Below, one piece after another: positions 49,420-59,430 of a DNA stretch of 64,000 bases (positions are counted from its first letter, which is position 1; each line of letters begins with the position of its first letter). The stretch spans positions 3,650,593 through 3,714,592 of the forward strand of contig NZ_CP019791.1 of assembly GCF_002007645.1 (NCBI RefSeq), in the 5' to 3' direction. The DNA comes from Anaerohalosphaera lusitana (GTDB taxonomy: Bacteria > Planctomycetota > Phycisphaerae > Sedimentisphaerales > Anaerohalosphaeraceae). Below the pieces are notes generated by a model. The model saw nothing but the letters and a program-made list of their open reading frames with translations. It did not search any database and was not told the DNA's origin. The position numbers and the translations under genes are program-made.

Positions 49420-51531
49420 ATGGAACCGATACACGAACAAAAACAGTCAAGACTCAGAACCGCCGTCTTCGCGATCACGGTCTTTCTCGGCGCATTCCTG
49501 CTTTTCCAGGTCCAGCCGATCCTCGGCCGCTACGCCCTCCCCCTCTTCGGAGGCAGCCCCGAAGTCTGGACGACATGCATGCTCTTTTTCCAGGTCTTCC
49601 TGCTCGCCGGCTACGCATACGCCCACTTCATCAACAGCCGACTCTCCCCGCCCCGCCAGCTCGCCCTGCACCTCGCCCTGATCGTCTTCGCACTCATCAT
49701 GCTCCCGATCATCCCCAACCCCGCCTACCGACCCGACGGCCAGGCAAACCCCATCATCCAGATACTGCTAATGCTCACCGGCTGCGTCGCCCTGCCCTAC
49801 CTCCTGCTAGCTTCCAACAGCCCGCTCACCCAGGCATGGTTCACAAAAGCAAACCCCAACACAAAACCCTGGCGTCTCTACGCCCTCTCAAACGCAGGCT
49901 CCCTCCTAGCCCTGCTAAGCTACCCTTTCGTATTCGAACCGACCCTCACCCGCCAGACCCAGGCCACACTCTGGAGCTGGGGCTTCGCCGTCTTCGCAGG
50001 CCTGAACGCCCTATGCGCCCTGCTCGTCTGGAAATCGCACAAAAAATCCACCGCCCCCATAACCGAACCGAACGACCAACCCTCCCAGACCACAGCCGAA
50101 AACATCCCGCTCGCCCGTCGTCTCCTCTGGTTCGCCCTGCCCTGGGCCGCGGTCGTCGAACTGCTCGCCGTCACCAACACCATCACCCAGGACATCACCG
50201 TCGTGCCCTTCCTATGGGTCCTGCCGCTGTGCCTGTACCTGCTCTCGTTCATCATCACCTTTGACCACCAGCGCTGGTACATCCAGAAGTTGTGGATAGG
50301 TCTTTTCATCGCCGCCATCGCAGCCGTCATCTATGTCCGCCAACAGTCCGCCCTGGACGACCCCAACATAATTATCAACGCAAAAACCCTCGTCGCAGCA
50401 TACTGCTTCCTGCTCTTCACCTGCTGCATGGTCTGCCACGGCGAGGTCTACCGCCTCCGCCCCCACGCAAGCAAACTGACCTCCTACTACCTCTCGATCT
50501 CCACCGGCGGCGCGCTCGGCGGCATCTTCGTCGCCATCATCGCACCCGCCATCTTCAGTGAATACACCGAACTCTACGTCGGCCTGCTAGCAACCGTCCT
50601 GTTCGTCCTGCTCGCCAACGACACAGGCAAAACCGCCTTCGCCCGCAGACGCAAAGTCGTCCTCGCCTCCGCCGTCGTACTCGTCGCAGTCACCGGCGCC
50701 GCCCTGCAGGGCAAACGCAGCACCGCCGGTCAGCGAGCCGTCGCCAACACCCGAAACTTCTTCGGCGTGCTCACCATCTGGGAAGAGGACTGGAACGACC
50801 CCGCCGCCCACAAATACATCATGCAGCACGGCACGACCTTCCACGGCCTGCAGTTCACCGACCCCGAAAAACGCCTCCTGCCAACCTCCTACTACGGCCC
50901 CGAAAGCGGCGTCGGCGTCGCAATGGACTACCTCCAGCAGAACGAACCGGACCTCAACATCGGCGTCGTCGGCCTGGGCGTGGGCACCATCTCCACCTAC
51001 GGCCGTCCCGACGACTACATCCGCTTCTACGAGATCAACCCCGCCGTCGAGGACTTCGCCCGCGAATATTTCACCTACCTCTCCGATACAAAAGCCGATA
51101 CAGACGTCGTCATAGGCGACGCACGCCTCTCGCTCGAAGCAGAACAAAACGCCTTCGACCTGCTCGTCCTCGACGCCTTCTCCAGCGACGCCGTCCCCAT
51201 CCACCTGCTCACCAGAGAAGCCTTCCGGATATACCTCGACAACCTCAAACCAGACGGCATAATGGCACTGCACATATCATCCCAGCACCTCGACCTCGCC
51301 CCCGTAATAGCCCGACTCGCCCAGCACTTCAACCTTGCAGGCCGCATATTAGAGCCCAGCCGAGACAACCAGAAGGGAACCTTCGAATCAACCTGGATAC
51401 TCCTCACCCCCGACCAGCAAACCCTAACCGCCCGCAAATTCCGCCTCCACTCCTTCCCCCTCAAACCCGACAAAGATACCAGCCTCTGGACCGACGACTT
51501 CGTAAACCCCCTCGAAGTTCTGGAATACTGA
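49420..51531 (+). CDS. Membrane protein with C-terminal spermidine-synthase-like domain
   Basis: The 703-residue product has a polytopic N-terminal part (residues ~15-440, about ten or more hydrophobic spans) fused to a soluble aminopropyltransferase-like domain at about 500-680. The fold motif is VGLGVGTIS, followed by the acidic FYEINPAVEDFA. The catalytic region includes LLVLDAFSSDAVPIHLLTREAF. Such fused proteins are widespread, but a polyamine product has not been shown for them. The ribosome binding site CAGGAC precedes the ATG. Confidence 0.85.
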   Translation: MEPIHEQKQSRLRTAVFAITVFLGAFLLFQVQPILGRYALPLFGGSPEVWTTCMLFFQVFLLAGYAYAHFINSRLSPPRQLALHLALIVFALIMLPIIPNPAYRPDGQANPIIQILLMLTGCVALPYLLLASNSPLTQAWFTKANPNTKPWRLYALSNAGSLLALLSYPFVFEPTLTRQTQATLWSWGFAVFAGLNALCALLVWKSHKKSTAPITEPNDQPSQTTAENIPLARRLLWFALPWAAVVELLAVTNTITQDITVVPFLWVLPLCLYLLSFIITFDHQRWYIQKLWIGLFIAAIAAVIYVRQQSALDDPNIIINAKTLVAAYCFLLFTCCMVCHGEVYRLRPHASKLTSYYLSISTGGALGGIFVAIIAPAIFSEYTELYVGLLATVLFVLLANDTGKTAFARRRKVVLASAVVLVAVTGAALQGKRSTAGQRAVANTRNFFGVLTIWEEDWNDPAAHKYIMQHGTTFHGLQFTDPEKRLLPTSYYGPESGVGVAMDYLQQNEPDLNIGVVGLGVGTISTYGRPDDYIRFYEINPAVEDFAREYFTYLSDTKADTDVVIGDARLSLEAEQNAFDLLVLDAFSSDAVPIHLLTREAFRIYLDNLKPDGIMALHISSQHLDLAPVIARLAQHFNLAGRILEPSRDNQKGTFESTWILLTPDQQTLTARKFRLHSFPLKPDKDTSLWTDDFVNPLEVLEY

Positions 51532-51650
51532 CAGAGCACCAAAAACATGTTTGCTAGGTAACGACCGAGTTTCATAAAGCTGCATATCCACTATTGCTTA
51601 GCCGCCCATTTTATATCATCTTGTATGCTCTTATGAACAGCTAGACTATG

Positions 51651-53879
51651 TCAAACTTTCCAGAAAATCCCAACAGGATTACTCTTAAGGCGTTTTCTGC
51701 TCCCACGAATTTCGTTTAATTTTTTCATGATATCCTTTGCAGATGAGACACCAGATGATCCACTGAGAGCTGCAATTATTGCCAAGGGTATTGAACCTGT
51801 TGATGCAGCAGCTATCCCCAACCCCACACTACCAGCTAAAGCCACAGCCTGACCAGAAACGGACATTATCTCTTTTGGAAGTTCTTGTACGTGTGTTTCA
51901 TATTCCTGTAAAGCGTCACGGAGATTCTGCGAAACCTTTTTTGTAACATCCTCGACTGCGTCGCAATCAACGGAACTAATTTCCATAATCCCTCTGCGAA
52001 AGACTTCTCTCATACCTTGCAATTTGTTACTCCTTCTTAACTCGATAATCCCTTGTGCTGGCACTTTTGAAAAGCACGGTATGTTCCGCAAATCTTCATG
52101 CAATACGTGTGTAACAAGAGTGTCCTCTGCGCCCATACTTAATTGTGATGCTGAACATTCGAGTTTCCATAAAAAGTACTGCCAAGAAGTAGGTGCGTCA
52201 ATAATTGGAATTCCTCCGTACAGATCACAATGAGCTAAGACATTGTTGGCCTGCATGAATCTGCCTTGTAAACTTTTCAGCAATCTCATTTTTGAGGGTA
52301 ATGGTTCAAATGGGATCGTTAGTTTTTTTTCAAAATCATCTAGAATGATGCCAATCTGATCAAGAGGCAAAGGATTTTCTTCAATATCAAATACAAACCT
52401 CTCTTTATTTTTTACACTTGACGCCAATGCTTCAACATCAGGTGCATGCTCAAAATACTCCTCTATGTCTTTAAAAGAATTGAATCGATAGTCAAAAACT
52501 TTTCCCAAATGATTCTGTAAATCGCTCTGACTAAACACTTCAATGATCTTTGGCAATTGATCTGACAAATAGAAATAGCTCGGAACAAATACCAAGATAG
52601 GAACGTCAACGTCTGCAATAGCCCACTCTTTATAGCTCATGGCAGCAAGTGCATTCTTCGCTAGAATGTAAGTTGAATGCTCAGGTTGCAGCATGGCATG
52701 CATACCAAGACTGCTAAAGATTGGGTCAGGCAGAACAATAGTATCCGCATACAGTCCTACGTTGCTTACAAGATTTGATTCCGGGTGTGGGAATACGTTA
52801 CCACCGTAAACGGCTTTAAGTGTAGGCATTCGGCGAAGATGTGAAGCAGTAACCACATTTGCTGTACTCCACAATTCTTTTAGATATTCGAACATTTCGG
52901 GAGCTGCAGATTTCCACGCCTCCACATAGTCCTTGTCCTTGGCCATTATCTTTGCCATTTGGTGAGGTGTCAGTTCATGAGTTTTCATATCTCCATATGG
53001 TTTCGAGAAATAATATTCCAAGAATTCAACATATTTTTTCTGAACGTCGATTAAAGGCATCCGTGCAGCTTCACGCTCTATTACCTCAGCCCTAACCAGC
53101 TCAGCAGTAGCAACAAGTGCTGGGTTTACAGTATCCGGTAAGATTAGCCCATTTTCGTCATATCCTACTTCAGCTAAAGAGTCAATAACCATAGGGTCTA
53201 TGTTTTTTTCAACTGCTCCTGACGCGAGTTCGGTCTCAAAAACGGCAATTGCTTCAGTAACTTGCTCAGGGGTCGTTGATTCAGATTTAGATGTTATGGC
53301 TTCTATCATACCGCTGCCTTTACCATTCCATTCGGGTTCCTTTTTTAGGACAACATATTCAAGGTGGTCTTTTTTTAGATTATCAGAAGAAAGAAAGTTG
53401 ACGTCCTTTTTAACGATGCCTAATTCAAATAAGACAATGGGGCCTTGCGATGATTGTATAGCAGGAGCTAATATGTATGAATTATACTTGCTGTATTCTT
53501 TTTTAAAGTTGTCCAAATTGCAAGATTCTGGCGGAGGGGTCATGCGGTGGAAACGTCCCGTACAAAGCATTTGTTGCTCAATGTCATACCCTCTAGTTTT
53601 GGCACGACTGATGGCGGCTTTTGGATTGGTACCTATGAAAACGGAGTATCCATCAGGTTCGCTAGTAATATCACCTTCAATTATTGAAAAACGAATTAAT
53701 TCCCTAGAATCATTTTCTCCAAGGTTATGTTTCCAACGGGAGAATATCTTTCTGCCAGCATCTTGACCATCAAAAAGAAGACCAACGACAGGTACAGCCT
53801 CGGCAGCAAATACATACAAAATTCCGTTCCAGCCAGCTCTATTCCAAAGTGAAACATCAATAACACCATCTATGTACAT
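51651..53879 (-). CDS. Orphan 742-residue protein, probably acquired
   Basis: I do not recognise this family. It has a mostly soluble body and one hydrophobic, Gly/Ala/Ser-rich stretch near residues 672-706 (VALAGSVGLGIAAASTG, then AIIAALSGSSG). This could be a membrane or pore segment. The last 30 residues are basic. A segment LYADTIVLPDPIFSS and another IIDAPTSWQYFLW stand out. Its DNA is visibly AT-richer than the neighbouring genes and uses codons ending in A or T, so transfer is plausible. The start ATG at 53877-53879 has GAGGGG before it. It has its own promoter and lies between the spermidine-synthase-like gene and mutS. Confidence 0.7.
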   Translation of the reverse strand: MYIDGVIDVSLWNRAGWNGILYVFAAEAVPVVGLLFDGQDAGRKIFSRWKHNLGENDSRELIRFSIIEGDITSEPDGYSVFIGTNPKAAISRAKTRGYDIEQQMLCTGRFHRMTPPPESCNLDNFKKEYSKYNSYILAPAIQSSQGPIVLFELGIVKKDVNFLSSDNLKKDHLEYVVLKKEPEWNGKGSGMIEAITSKSESTTPEQVTEAIAVFETELASGAVEKNIDPMVIDSLAEVGYDENGLILPDTVNPALVATAELVRAEVIEREAARMPLIDVQKKYVEFLEYYFSKPYGDMKTHELTPHQMAKIMAKDKDYVEAWKSAAPEMFEYLKELWSTANVVTASHLRRMPTLKAVYGGNVFPHPESNLVSNVGLYADTIVLPDPIFSSLGMHAMLQPEHSTYILAKNALAAMSYKEWAIADVDVPILVFVPSYFYLSDQLPKIIEVFSQSDLQNHLGKVFDYRFNSFKDIEEYFEHAPDVEALASSVKNKERFVFDIEENPLPLDQIGIILDDFEKKLTIPFEPLPSKMRLLKSLQGRFMQANNVLAHCDLYGGIPIIDAPTSWQYFLWKLECSASQLSMGAEDTLVTHVLHEDLRNIPCFSKVPAQGIIELRRSNKLQGMREVFRRGIMEISSVDCDAVEDVTKKVSQNLRDALQEYETHVQELPKEIMSVSGQAVALAGSVGLGIAAASTGSIPLAIIAALSGSSGVSSAKDIMKKLNEIRGSRKRLKSNPVGIFWKV

Positions 53880-54161
53880 CTTTCCCCTCTACAAAAAGTC
53901 GACCACAGATAACTAAACAACTATTATTTAGAACCCCTCAGGCTCGTATAACGCAGAAACCAGAGTTAGTAGTACTAAGATACCATTCTATTCCTTTTGG
54001 AAATTGGTGGTGCTGCTCACTTTCAACAGCATTAATTGCTAGCTCCCAAAACAATACAACGGAATCCATTATACTGGTATATTAACAACTAGCAAGAGAT
54101 TTTCGGGATTGTGGCTCGCATTATAGCATAAGGTTTACTATCCAAGGAACTTCAATATCCC
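53880..54161 (-). promoter_or_regulatory. Leader and promoter of the orphan gene
   Basis: On the minus strand TTGCTA (54090-54095) and TATAAT (54068-54073) are 16 nt apart, giving a start near 54061 and a leader of about 180 nt. A 43-codon frame (53938-54069) overlaps the -10 box and lacks a ribosome binding site, so it is not called as a gene. The region between this promoter and mutS (54096-54161) has no other clear signal. Confidence 0.55.
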
Positions 54162-56777
54162 CTACTCAATCTCATCCTTGATCTGATTCAGCAGATTGAT
54201 CGCCTCGATCGGCGTCAGGTTGTTCACATCCAGATCGCTCAGCCTGTCCAGCACGCCCTTGTTCCGCTCCACGAACAGCATCTGCTGATCGTCGCTCGTC
54301 TTATGCCTCGTCAGCTCAGGCCCCGCCGCCTCTTTCGCGAACGTATTCTCCAGGTCCAGCAATATCTCCCGACTCCGCCGCACCACCGACTTCGGCAGCC
54401 CCGCCAGCTTCGCCACATGAATACCATAGCTCTTGTCCGTCCCGCCCGGCAGTATCTTATGCAAAAACACGATCTCGTCCTGCCACTCCCGCACCGCCAC
54501 ATTACAGTTCTTCACGTTCACCAGCAGCTCCGCAAGCTCGGTCAGCTCATGATAATGCGTCGCGAAAAGCGTCCTGCACTTGATCTCGTTCGCGATATGC
54601 TCCGTGATCGCCCACGCCAGCGAAAGCCCGTCATACGTACTCGTCCCCCGCCCGACCTCGTCCAGTATCACCAGCGACCGATCCGTCGCGTTGTTGATAA
54701 TGTTCGCCGTCTCGGTCATCTCCACCATAAACGTCGACTGCCCCCGCATCAGCTCATCCGACGCCCCCACCCGCGTGAATATCCGATCCACCACCCCGAT
54801 CTTCGCCTCCTTCGCCGGGATGAACGACCCCGTCTGCGCCAGCAGCACCAGCAGAGCAACCTGCCGAATGTACGTACTCTTACCCGCCATATTCGGCCCC
54901 GTGATCACACTAAGATCGCCATCCTCACCGCCAAGATTCACATCGTTGGGCACAAACTCACTACCCAGCGACTCAGCCAGCACCGGATGCTTGCCCTCGC
55001 TGATCTCCAGCGTCTTATCGCCAAGCATCGCGGGCCGAACATAGCTCCTGCTCCTCGCAAGATGCCCGAACGCAGCCAGGCAGTCCACCGTCGCAATGCA
55101 GTCCGCAAGCTCCTGCAGCCGCGAGATATACTTCGCCGTCTCCTCACGCAATTTCTCGAACAGCCGCTGCTCCAGCTCCAGCGCCTTATCCCGCGCCCCC
55201 AGCACCTCGTCCTCGTATTTCTTCAGCTCGTCCGTCACATAACGCTCAGCGTTCTTCAGTGTCTGCTTCCGCACAAAATCCGCCGGCGCCTTCTCCGCCA
55301 TCGACCTCGGCAGCTCGATATAATACCCGAAAACCCTGTTATAACCGACCTTGAGATTCGCAAGCCCCGTCCGCTCGACCTGCCTCTGCTGAAACTCCGC
55401 CAGCCACGTCTTGCCGTCACTGCTCACCGACCGCAGATGGTCCAGCTCCTCGCTGAATCCGTCGCGAATCACCCCGCCGTCCCGCGTGTGCGGCGGACAA
55501 TCAGGATCGATCGCCGCCTCCAGCAGATCCGCAAGCTCGTCCATGCTGTCGCACCGTTCAGCCAGCCGCCCCGCCATATCAGCCTCACATCCAGCCAGCA
55601 CCTCCCGCAGCGCAGGCACACGCCTCAGCGTCCACCCCAGCGAAAGCAGATCCTTCGGCGACGTCCTGAACGTGCTGATCCTCGCAACGATCCGCTCCAG
55701 GTCCGCCACCTCCTTCAACTGACCGCGAATATCTTCGCACGCACTCTCGTTCTCCGCGAACTCCGCCACCGCGTCCTGCCGCATCTCGATAGCGCCCACA
55801 TCACACAAAGGCATACATATCCACGCCCGCATCATCCGCGAACCCATCCCCGTCAGCGTCTGATCCACACTGTCCAGCAGCGTCCCCTTCTTGCTCTCGC
55901 TGCGTATCGTCCGCAATATCTCCAGCGACCGCAGCGAAGTCTGATCGATCTGCAGAAAATTCGACCGGCTCACCTTCCTCAGCGACGAAATATGCGTCAG
56001 CGCCGTCTTCTGCGTCTCCTCCAGGTACTCCAGCACCGCGCCTGCCGCATTGACACCAACAAAACCGTCGTCTATCCCGAACCCCTCCAGCGTCTTCATC
56101 TCGAAATGCTTGAGCAGCTTATCCTTCGCCATATGGCTGTCAAAATACCACCCCGGCCTCCGCGTAACCGTAGCCCCCGTCAGCCTCTCGATCTGCTGTT
56201 CAAGCTTCTTCCCCTCCATCTCGAACAGCTCGCCCCGCATCTCAGGCAACAGACACTCCTTCGGGCCAAGCCTCATAACCTCGTCCAGTATCGCCTTGTC
56301 GTCCTCCAGCTCCTGCACGAAAAAATGCCCCGTCGAAATATCCACCCAGCTAACCGCCGCAGACTTCGGCCCCAGAAACACCGAACACAGGAAATTGTCC
56401 TCCCTTGCCTCCAGCAGCATATCATCCGTCAGCGTCCCCGGCGTCACCACCCGCACAACATCCCGCTTGACCACCCCCTTCGCCTGCTTCGGATCCTCCA
56501 CCTGTTCACACACCGCGACCTTGTACCCGGCCTGCAGCATCTTCTTCAAATACCCGTCCACCGCATGATAAGGCAGCCCCGCCAGCGGTATCGGATCCGT
56601 ATTCTTATCCCGACTCGTCAGCGCAAGACCCAGCACCCGCGAACATGTCTTCGCATCCTCATAAAAGGTCTCGTAAAAGTCCCCCATCCGGAAAAACAGG
56701 ATCGCATCCGCGTACTTTTCCTTGAAATGGTGGTACTGCTTCATCGCCGGCGTGATTTTTTTCGTCTTTTTAGCCAT
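54162..56777 (-). CDS. mutS: DNA mismatch repair protein MutS
   Basis: MutS finds mismatches and starts repair with MutL. The 871-residue product has the mismatch-binding Phe-x-Glu motif in FFRMGDFYETF, Walker A GPNMAGKST near residue 628, and the ABC-type signature region (STFMVEMTE, DEVGRGTSTYDG). The C-terminal helix-turn-helix (TPIEAINLLNQI) is present. It lies 15 nt after the MnmE-like gene and is the last gene of the operon that starts at obgE. Confidence 0.97.
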   Translation of the reverse strand: MAKKTKKITPAMKQYHHFKEKYADAILFFRMGDFYETFYEDAKTCSRVLGLALTSRDKNTDPIPLAGLPYHAVDGYLKKMLQAGYKVAVCEQVEDPKQAKGVVKRDVVRVVTPGTLTDDMLLEAREDNFLCSVFLGPKSAAVSWVDISTGHFFVQELEDDKAILDEVMRLGPKECLLPEMRGELFEMEGKKLEQQIERLTGATVTRRPGWYFDSHMAKDKLLKHFEMKTLEGFGIDDGFVGVNAAGAVLEYLEETQKTALTHISSLRKVSRSNFLQIDQTSLRSLEILRTIRSESKKGTLLDSVDQTLTGMGSRMMRAWICMPLCDVGAIEMRQDAVAEFAENESACEDIRGQLKEVADLERIVARISTFRTSPKDLLSLGWTLRRVPALREVLAGCEADMAGRLAERCDSMDELADLLEAAIDPDCPPHTRDGGVIRDGFSEELDHLRSVSSDGKTWLAEFQQRQVERTGLANLKVGYNRVFGYYIELPRSMAEKAPADFVRKQTLKNAERYVTDELKKYEDEVLGARDKALELEQRLFEKLREETAKYISRLQELADCIATVDCLAAFGHLARSRSYVRPAMLGDKTLEISEGKHPVLAESLGSEFVPNDVNLGGEDGDLSVITGPNMAGKSTYIRQVALLVLLAQTGSFIPAKEAKIGVVDRIFTRVGASDELMRGQSTFMVEMTETANIINNATDRSLVILDEVGRGTSTYDGLSLAWAITEHIANEIKCRTLFATHYHELTELAELLVNVKNCNVAVREWQDEIVFLHKILPGGTDKSYGIHVAKLAGLPKSVVRRSREILLDLENTFAKEAAGPELTRHKTSDDQQMLFVERNKGVLDRLSDLDVNNLTPIEAINLLNQIKDEIE

Positions 56778-56792
56778 AGGCCGCGATTATAC

Positions 56793-57956
56793 TCAAATCT
56801 CGCCGTCTCTCAACTCCGCTATCAGCAATTTCGCCTTTTCCGCGTCCCCCGCCTCCAAAAGCCGTTCCAAAAGCACCCTCTGCCTATCCGTGATCGCCGC
56901 CGCCTGTCCGATTTTATAATCCTCTACCTCCAGCACCCGCATTATCTCCCCGCAAAGCTCATCCACACCACTCCCCTGCACCGCACTCATCTCCACCGCC
57001 CCGTCAAACTCATACCCCACATCCTCCACGCCCAACTTCCGCCCCAGATCCGCCTTGTTCAGCACCGCCACCGCGCACCGCCCCAGGCCCTCCAGCCCCG
57101 TCCGTTCGATCCGCCTGCCCTCGCTCGCATCCACAACATACAGAACCATATCCGCCCCCTCGATCAGCTCCTTCGTCCGCTGCTGCGCCCGCTCCTCCAG
57201 CACATCCCCGCCAGCCAGCACCTCGTCCAGCCCAGCCGTATCCACCAGCTCAACCGCCAGCCCGCCGATCCGAAAATCCGAACTCACCCAGTCCCGCGTC
57301 GTCCCCGCCTGCTCGGTCACGATCGACCGCTGCCTGCCCGCAAGCGTATTCATCAGCGTACTCTTGCCCCCGTTCGGCGGCCCAGCCAGCACGATCCGAC
57401 ACCCCTCCACGAACAGCCGCGCCCGCTCACTCACCGCCAGCAACTCCCCGCAATCGGCCCGCACCTTCCCCAGCTCCCCCCGCTCGATCTCATCCGACCA
57501 CCGCTCAACCACAGCCGCAAGCCCGTCCCCCGTCTGGTACGCCGCGATCTCCGCCCCCACCAGCGTAGCCGCCCTGCACTGGACCACCCTACTCTCCGCC
57601 GCTATCATGCTCTCACCCCTGCGTTTGTCTTTGACAAGCTCCTCCGCCTCGATCACCTGCACACCACGCCCCGCAAGCTCCCGCACGATCTCCTCCACGA
57701 TCAGCGGATTGCCGTGACAGTTTATCGCAATATCATCTTCCCCCCGAACCGCAACCACCACATTGTCCAAAACCCGCTCACCAGCAACAATATCACCCGT
57801 ATAAAGCCTCCCCGCCTCAAACGCTCGCGCCTCACCACCCCCAGTCCTAAACATCTCTCCCAAAACCCGCGCAGCCCCAGCCCCGCGAACCTCCACACTC
57901 GCAATAGCAGACACCCCCCGCCCAGTAACCACCGCCGCAAAAACCAAGCTACTCAT
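56793..57956 (-). CDS. MnmE/TrmE-like GTPase lacking the C-terminal Cys-x-Gly-Lys
   Basis: The 387-residue product has a full set of GTPase motifs: G1 GPPNGGKSTLMN, G2 in AGTTRDW, G3 DTAGL, G4 NKAD, G5 SA. The N-terminal ~120 residues keep only a weak likeness to the tetrahydrofolate-binding domain of MnmE (IASVEVRGAGA). The family C-terminus, which normally ends in a Cys-x-Gly-Lys needed for tRNA wobble-U modification, is absent; this one ends ELRDGEI. So it is MnmE-related, but probably not a complete MnmE. Its ATG overlaps the stop of the upstream membrane gene by 8 nt (57949-57956), and an SD-like GGAG lies inside that gene. Confidence 0.8.
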   Translation of the reverse strand: MSSLVFAAVVTGRGVSAIASVEVRGAGAARVLGEMFRTGGGEARAFEAGRLYTGDIVAGERVLDNVVVAVRGEDDIAINCHGNPLIVEEIVRELAGRGVQVIEAEELVKDKRRGESMIAAESRVVQCRAATLVGAEIAAYQTGDGLAAVVERWSDEIERGELGKVRADCGELLAVSERARLFVEGCRIVLAGPPNGGKSTLMNTLAGRQRSIVTEQAGTTRDWVSSDFRIGGLAVELVDTAGLDEVLAGGDVLEERAQQRTKELIEGADMVLYVVDASEGRRIERTGLEGLGRCAVAVLNKADLGRKLGVEDVGYEFDGAVEMSAVQGSGVDELCGEIMRVLEVEDYKIGQAAAITDRQRVLLERLLEAGDAEKAKLLIAELRDGEI

Positions 57957-58557
57957 CCGCTTCTCCGTAAAGCCGATACTTATCGCGGTCGAGACCGAGC
58001 ATAACAATCTTACCACACAGGCCAGAATAAAATCGCAAAAAATCCTTGCCGACAATTATTGCAGGACCACAAAACAGCAACAAAATAGAACTGGATATCA
58101 GTCCTTCTCTGATAAGCTGAATTTCCCCCGTAATCAGAGCTGCAAAAATTGACATGCCGAGCGGGATAAGGAACCAGACACCCAGAAAAAGTCTTTTGGT
58201 AGTTGTCAACCTGACCTCGAAGAAGCTCAACATAGGAATTTGTAAGCCAAGCACTGGAAACCAAAAAGCCCACGCCGAGGACAGCAGAACAAAGCTTTCA
58301 ACATTTTTTTGTTCTTCGCCACTACTCAAAGACAAAAGCTTCAAAGAGAATAAAACATTTATAGTTAAGTAAACCAACGCACAAGCTGCAATGAAAATGT
58401 CAGATTTTCGCATTCGCTTTCTTATGCTTTTGGTGGCAATGCCTTTAAATTTCCTCTTCCAGAGATACCCGTCTTTCTTGACTTTTTGTCTACCGACCAA
58501 AATAAAAATCGGAATTATGGCTATTAAAGCCAAAAGGCCGTTACAATCCCAATCCAT
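57949..58557 (-). CDS. Membrane protein of unknown function, 202 residues
   Basis: There are about five hydrophobic spans (for example LLALIAIIPIFILVG, IFIAACALVYLTINVLF, FLGVWFLIPLGMSIFAALIT). Basic loops (RKRMRKS) lie between them. No family is recognised. AGGAGG 9 nt before the ATG is a strong ribosome binding site. It starts 21 nt after coaX and overlaps the MnmE-like gene. The base composition is more AT-rich than its neighbours, so it may be a later insert into the operon. Confidence 0.7.
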   Translation of the reverse strand: MDWDCNGLLALIAIIPIFILVGRQKVKKDGYLWKRKFKGIATKSIRKRMRKSDIFIAACALVYLTINVLFSLKLLSLSSGEEQKNVESFVLLSSAWAFWFPVLGLQIPMLSFFEVRLTTTKRLFLGVWFLIPLGMSIFAALITGEIQLIREGLISSSILLLFCGPAIIVGKDFLRFYSGLCGKIVMLGLDRDKYRLYGEADE

Positions 58558-58578
58558 GATCGCCTCCTGAGTAAATTC

Positions 58579-59430
58579 CTACTCCTGCCCCTCACCCTTA
58601 TCCTTCTTACCCTGCTGCTGATCTTCTTCGTCCCACTCAGCGATCTGCGCCTGATCCGCCAGGTGCTTCTTATACGCCAGAATGATGCCCTTGACCACCA
58701 GGTCCGGCACCCACGCATCCACGAACGGACACCGCGCCTTGAGCATCTCACTGCCCCCGCCCGTCACGATCGTCTGAGGCCACCGCCCGACCTGCTCGGC
58801 ATACATCTCCGCCATCGTCCGCAGCAGACCAACCGCCCCGTAATAGATCCCCGCGTTGATCGCATCCTTCGTATTTCCTCCCACCGGACTCATCGGCTCG
58901 TGCAGCTCCACGCGAGGTAGTTTATCGGTCCCCTCGTGCAGCGCATCGGCGCCCATCTCCAACCCCGGCGCGATCACGCCCCCCATGAACACGCCTTCCT
59001 CATCCACCAGGTCTATCGTTACAGCCGTCCCAAAATCCGCCACGACCACCGCATCCTCGATCACCGCGAACGCAGCCGCAGCCGCGACCACCCGGTCCGT
59101 CCCCACTTCCTTCTTATTCTCCACCCCCATCTCGATCGGCAGCCGCACGTCCTCGCCGATCACCTTGATCTTCTCGCCCAGCGCCCGATCGACCATCTTC
59201 CGCACTTCCTGCGTCAGCTTCTCGTTCACCGAGCAGACCACGATCACACCGTCACGCTTGTCTTCTGTCGACCCAGCCACAACCGGTACTTCCTCCCACG
59301 CCTTCGTCAGCTTGTCCTCCAGCTTGCCCAGCTCGTCACTGTGCACCGACTCGGTAAACTGCTCCCGGTCGTCAAGAAAAAACGCCGTCTTGATCTTCGT
59401 ATTGCCAATATCTATCGCCAGTATATTCAT
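58579..59430 (-). CDS. coaX: Type III pantothenate kinase
   Basis: CoaX phosphorylates pantothenate, the first step to coenzyme A. The 283-residue product has the ASKHA-fold motifs: DIGNT with Asp7, GTDR at 110-113, and DFGTA at 132-136, followed by GGVIAPGLEMGADAL. The C-terminal tail of about 25 residues is charged and unusual. The start overlaps the obgE stop (ATGA, 59427-59430), so translation is coupled. Confidence 0.93.
   Translation of the reverse strand: MNILAIDIGNTKIKTAFFLDDREQFTESVHSDELGKLEDKLTKAWEEVPVVAGSTEDKRDGVIVVCSVNEKLTQEVRKMVDRALGEKIKVIGEDVRLPIEMGVENKKEVGTDRVVAAAAAFAVIEDAVVVADFGTAVTIDLVDEEGVFMGGVIAPGLEMGADALHEGTDKLPRVELHEPMSPVGGNTKDAINAGIYYGAVGLLRTMAEMYAEQVGRWPQTIVTGGGSEMLKARCPFVDAWVPDLVVKGIILAYKKHLADQAQIAEWDEEDQQQGKKDKGEGQE

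Noticed and set aside
53938..54069. A 43-codon minus-strand frame upstream of the orphan gene
   Set aside because: Its ATG overlaps the -10 box of the likely promoter and it has no ribosome binding site.
54303..58004. A very long plus-strand open frame (about 1230 codons) opposite mutS and the MnmE-like gene
   Set aside because: It is antisense to two clear genes. The GC-rich codon usage of mutS produces it, and its translation is a monotonous Arg/Leu/His/Pro-rich sequence with no family likeness.
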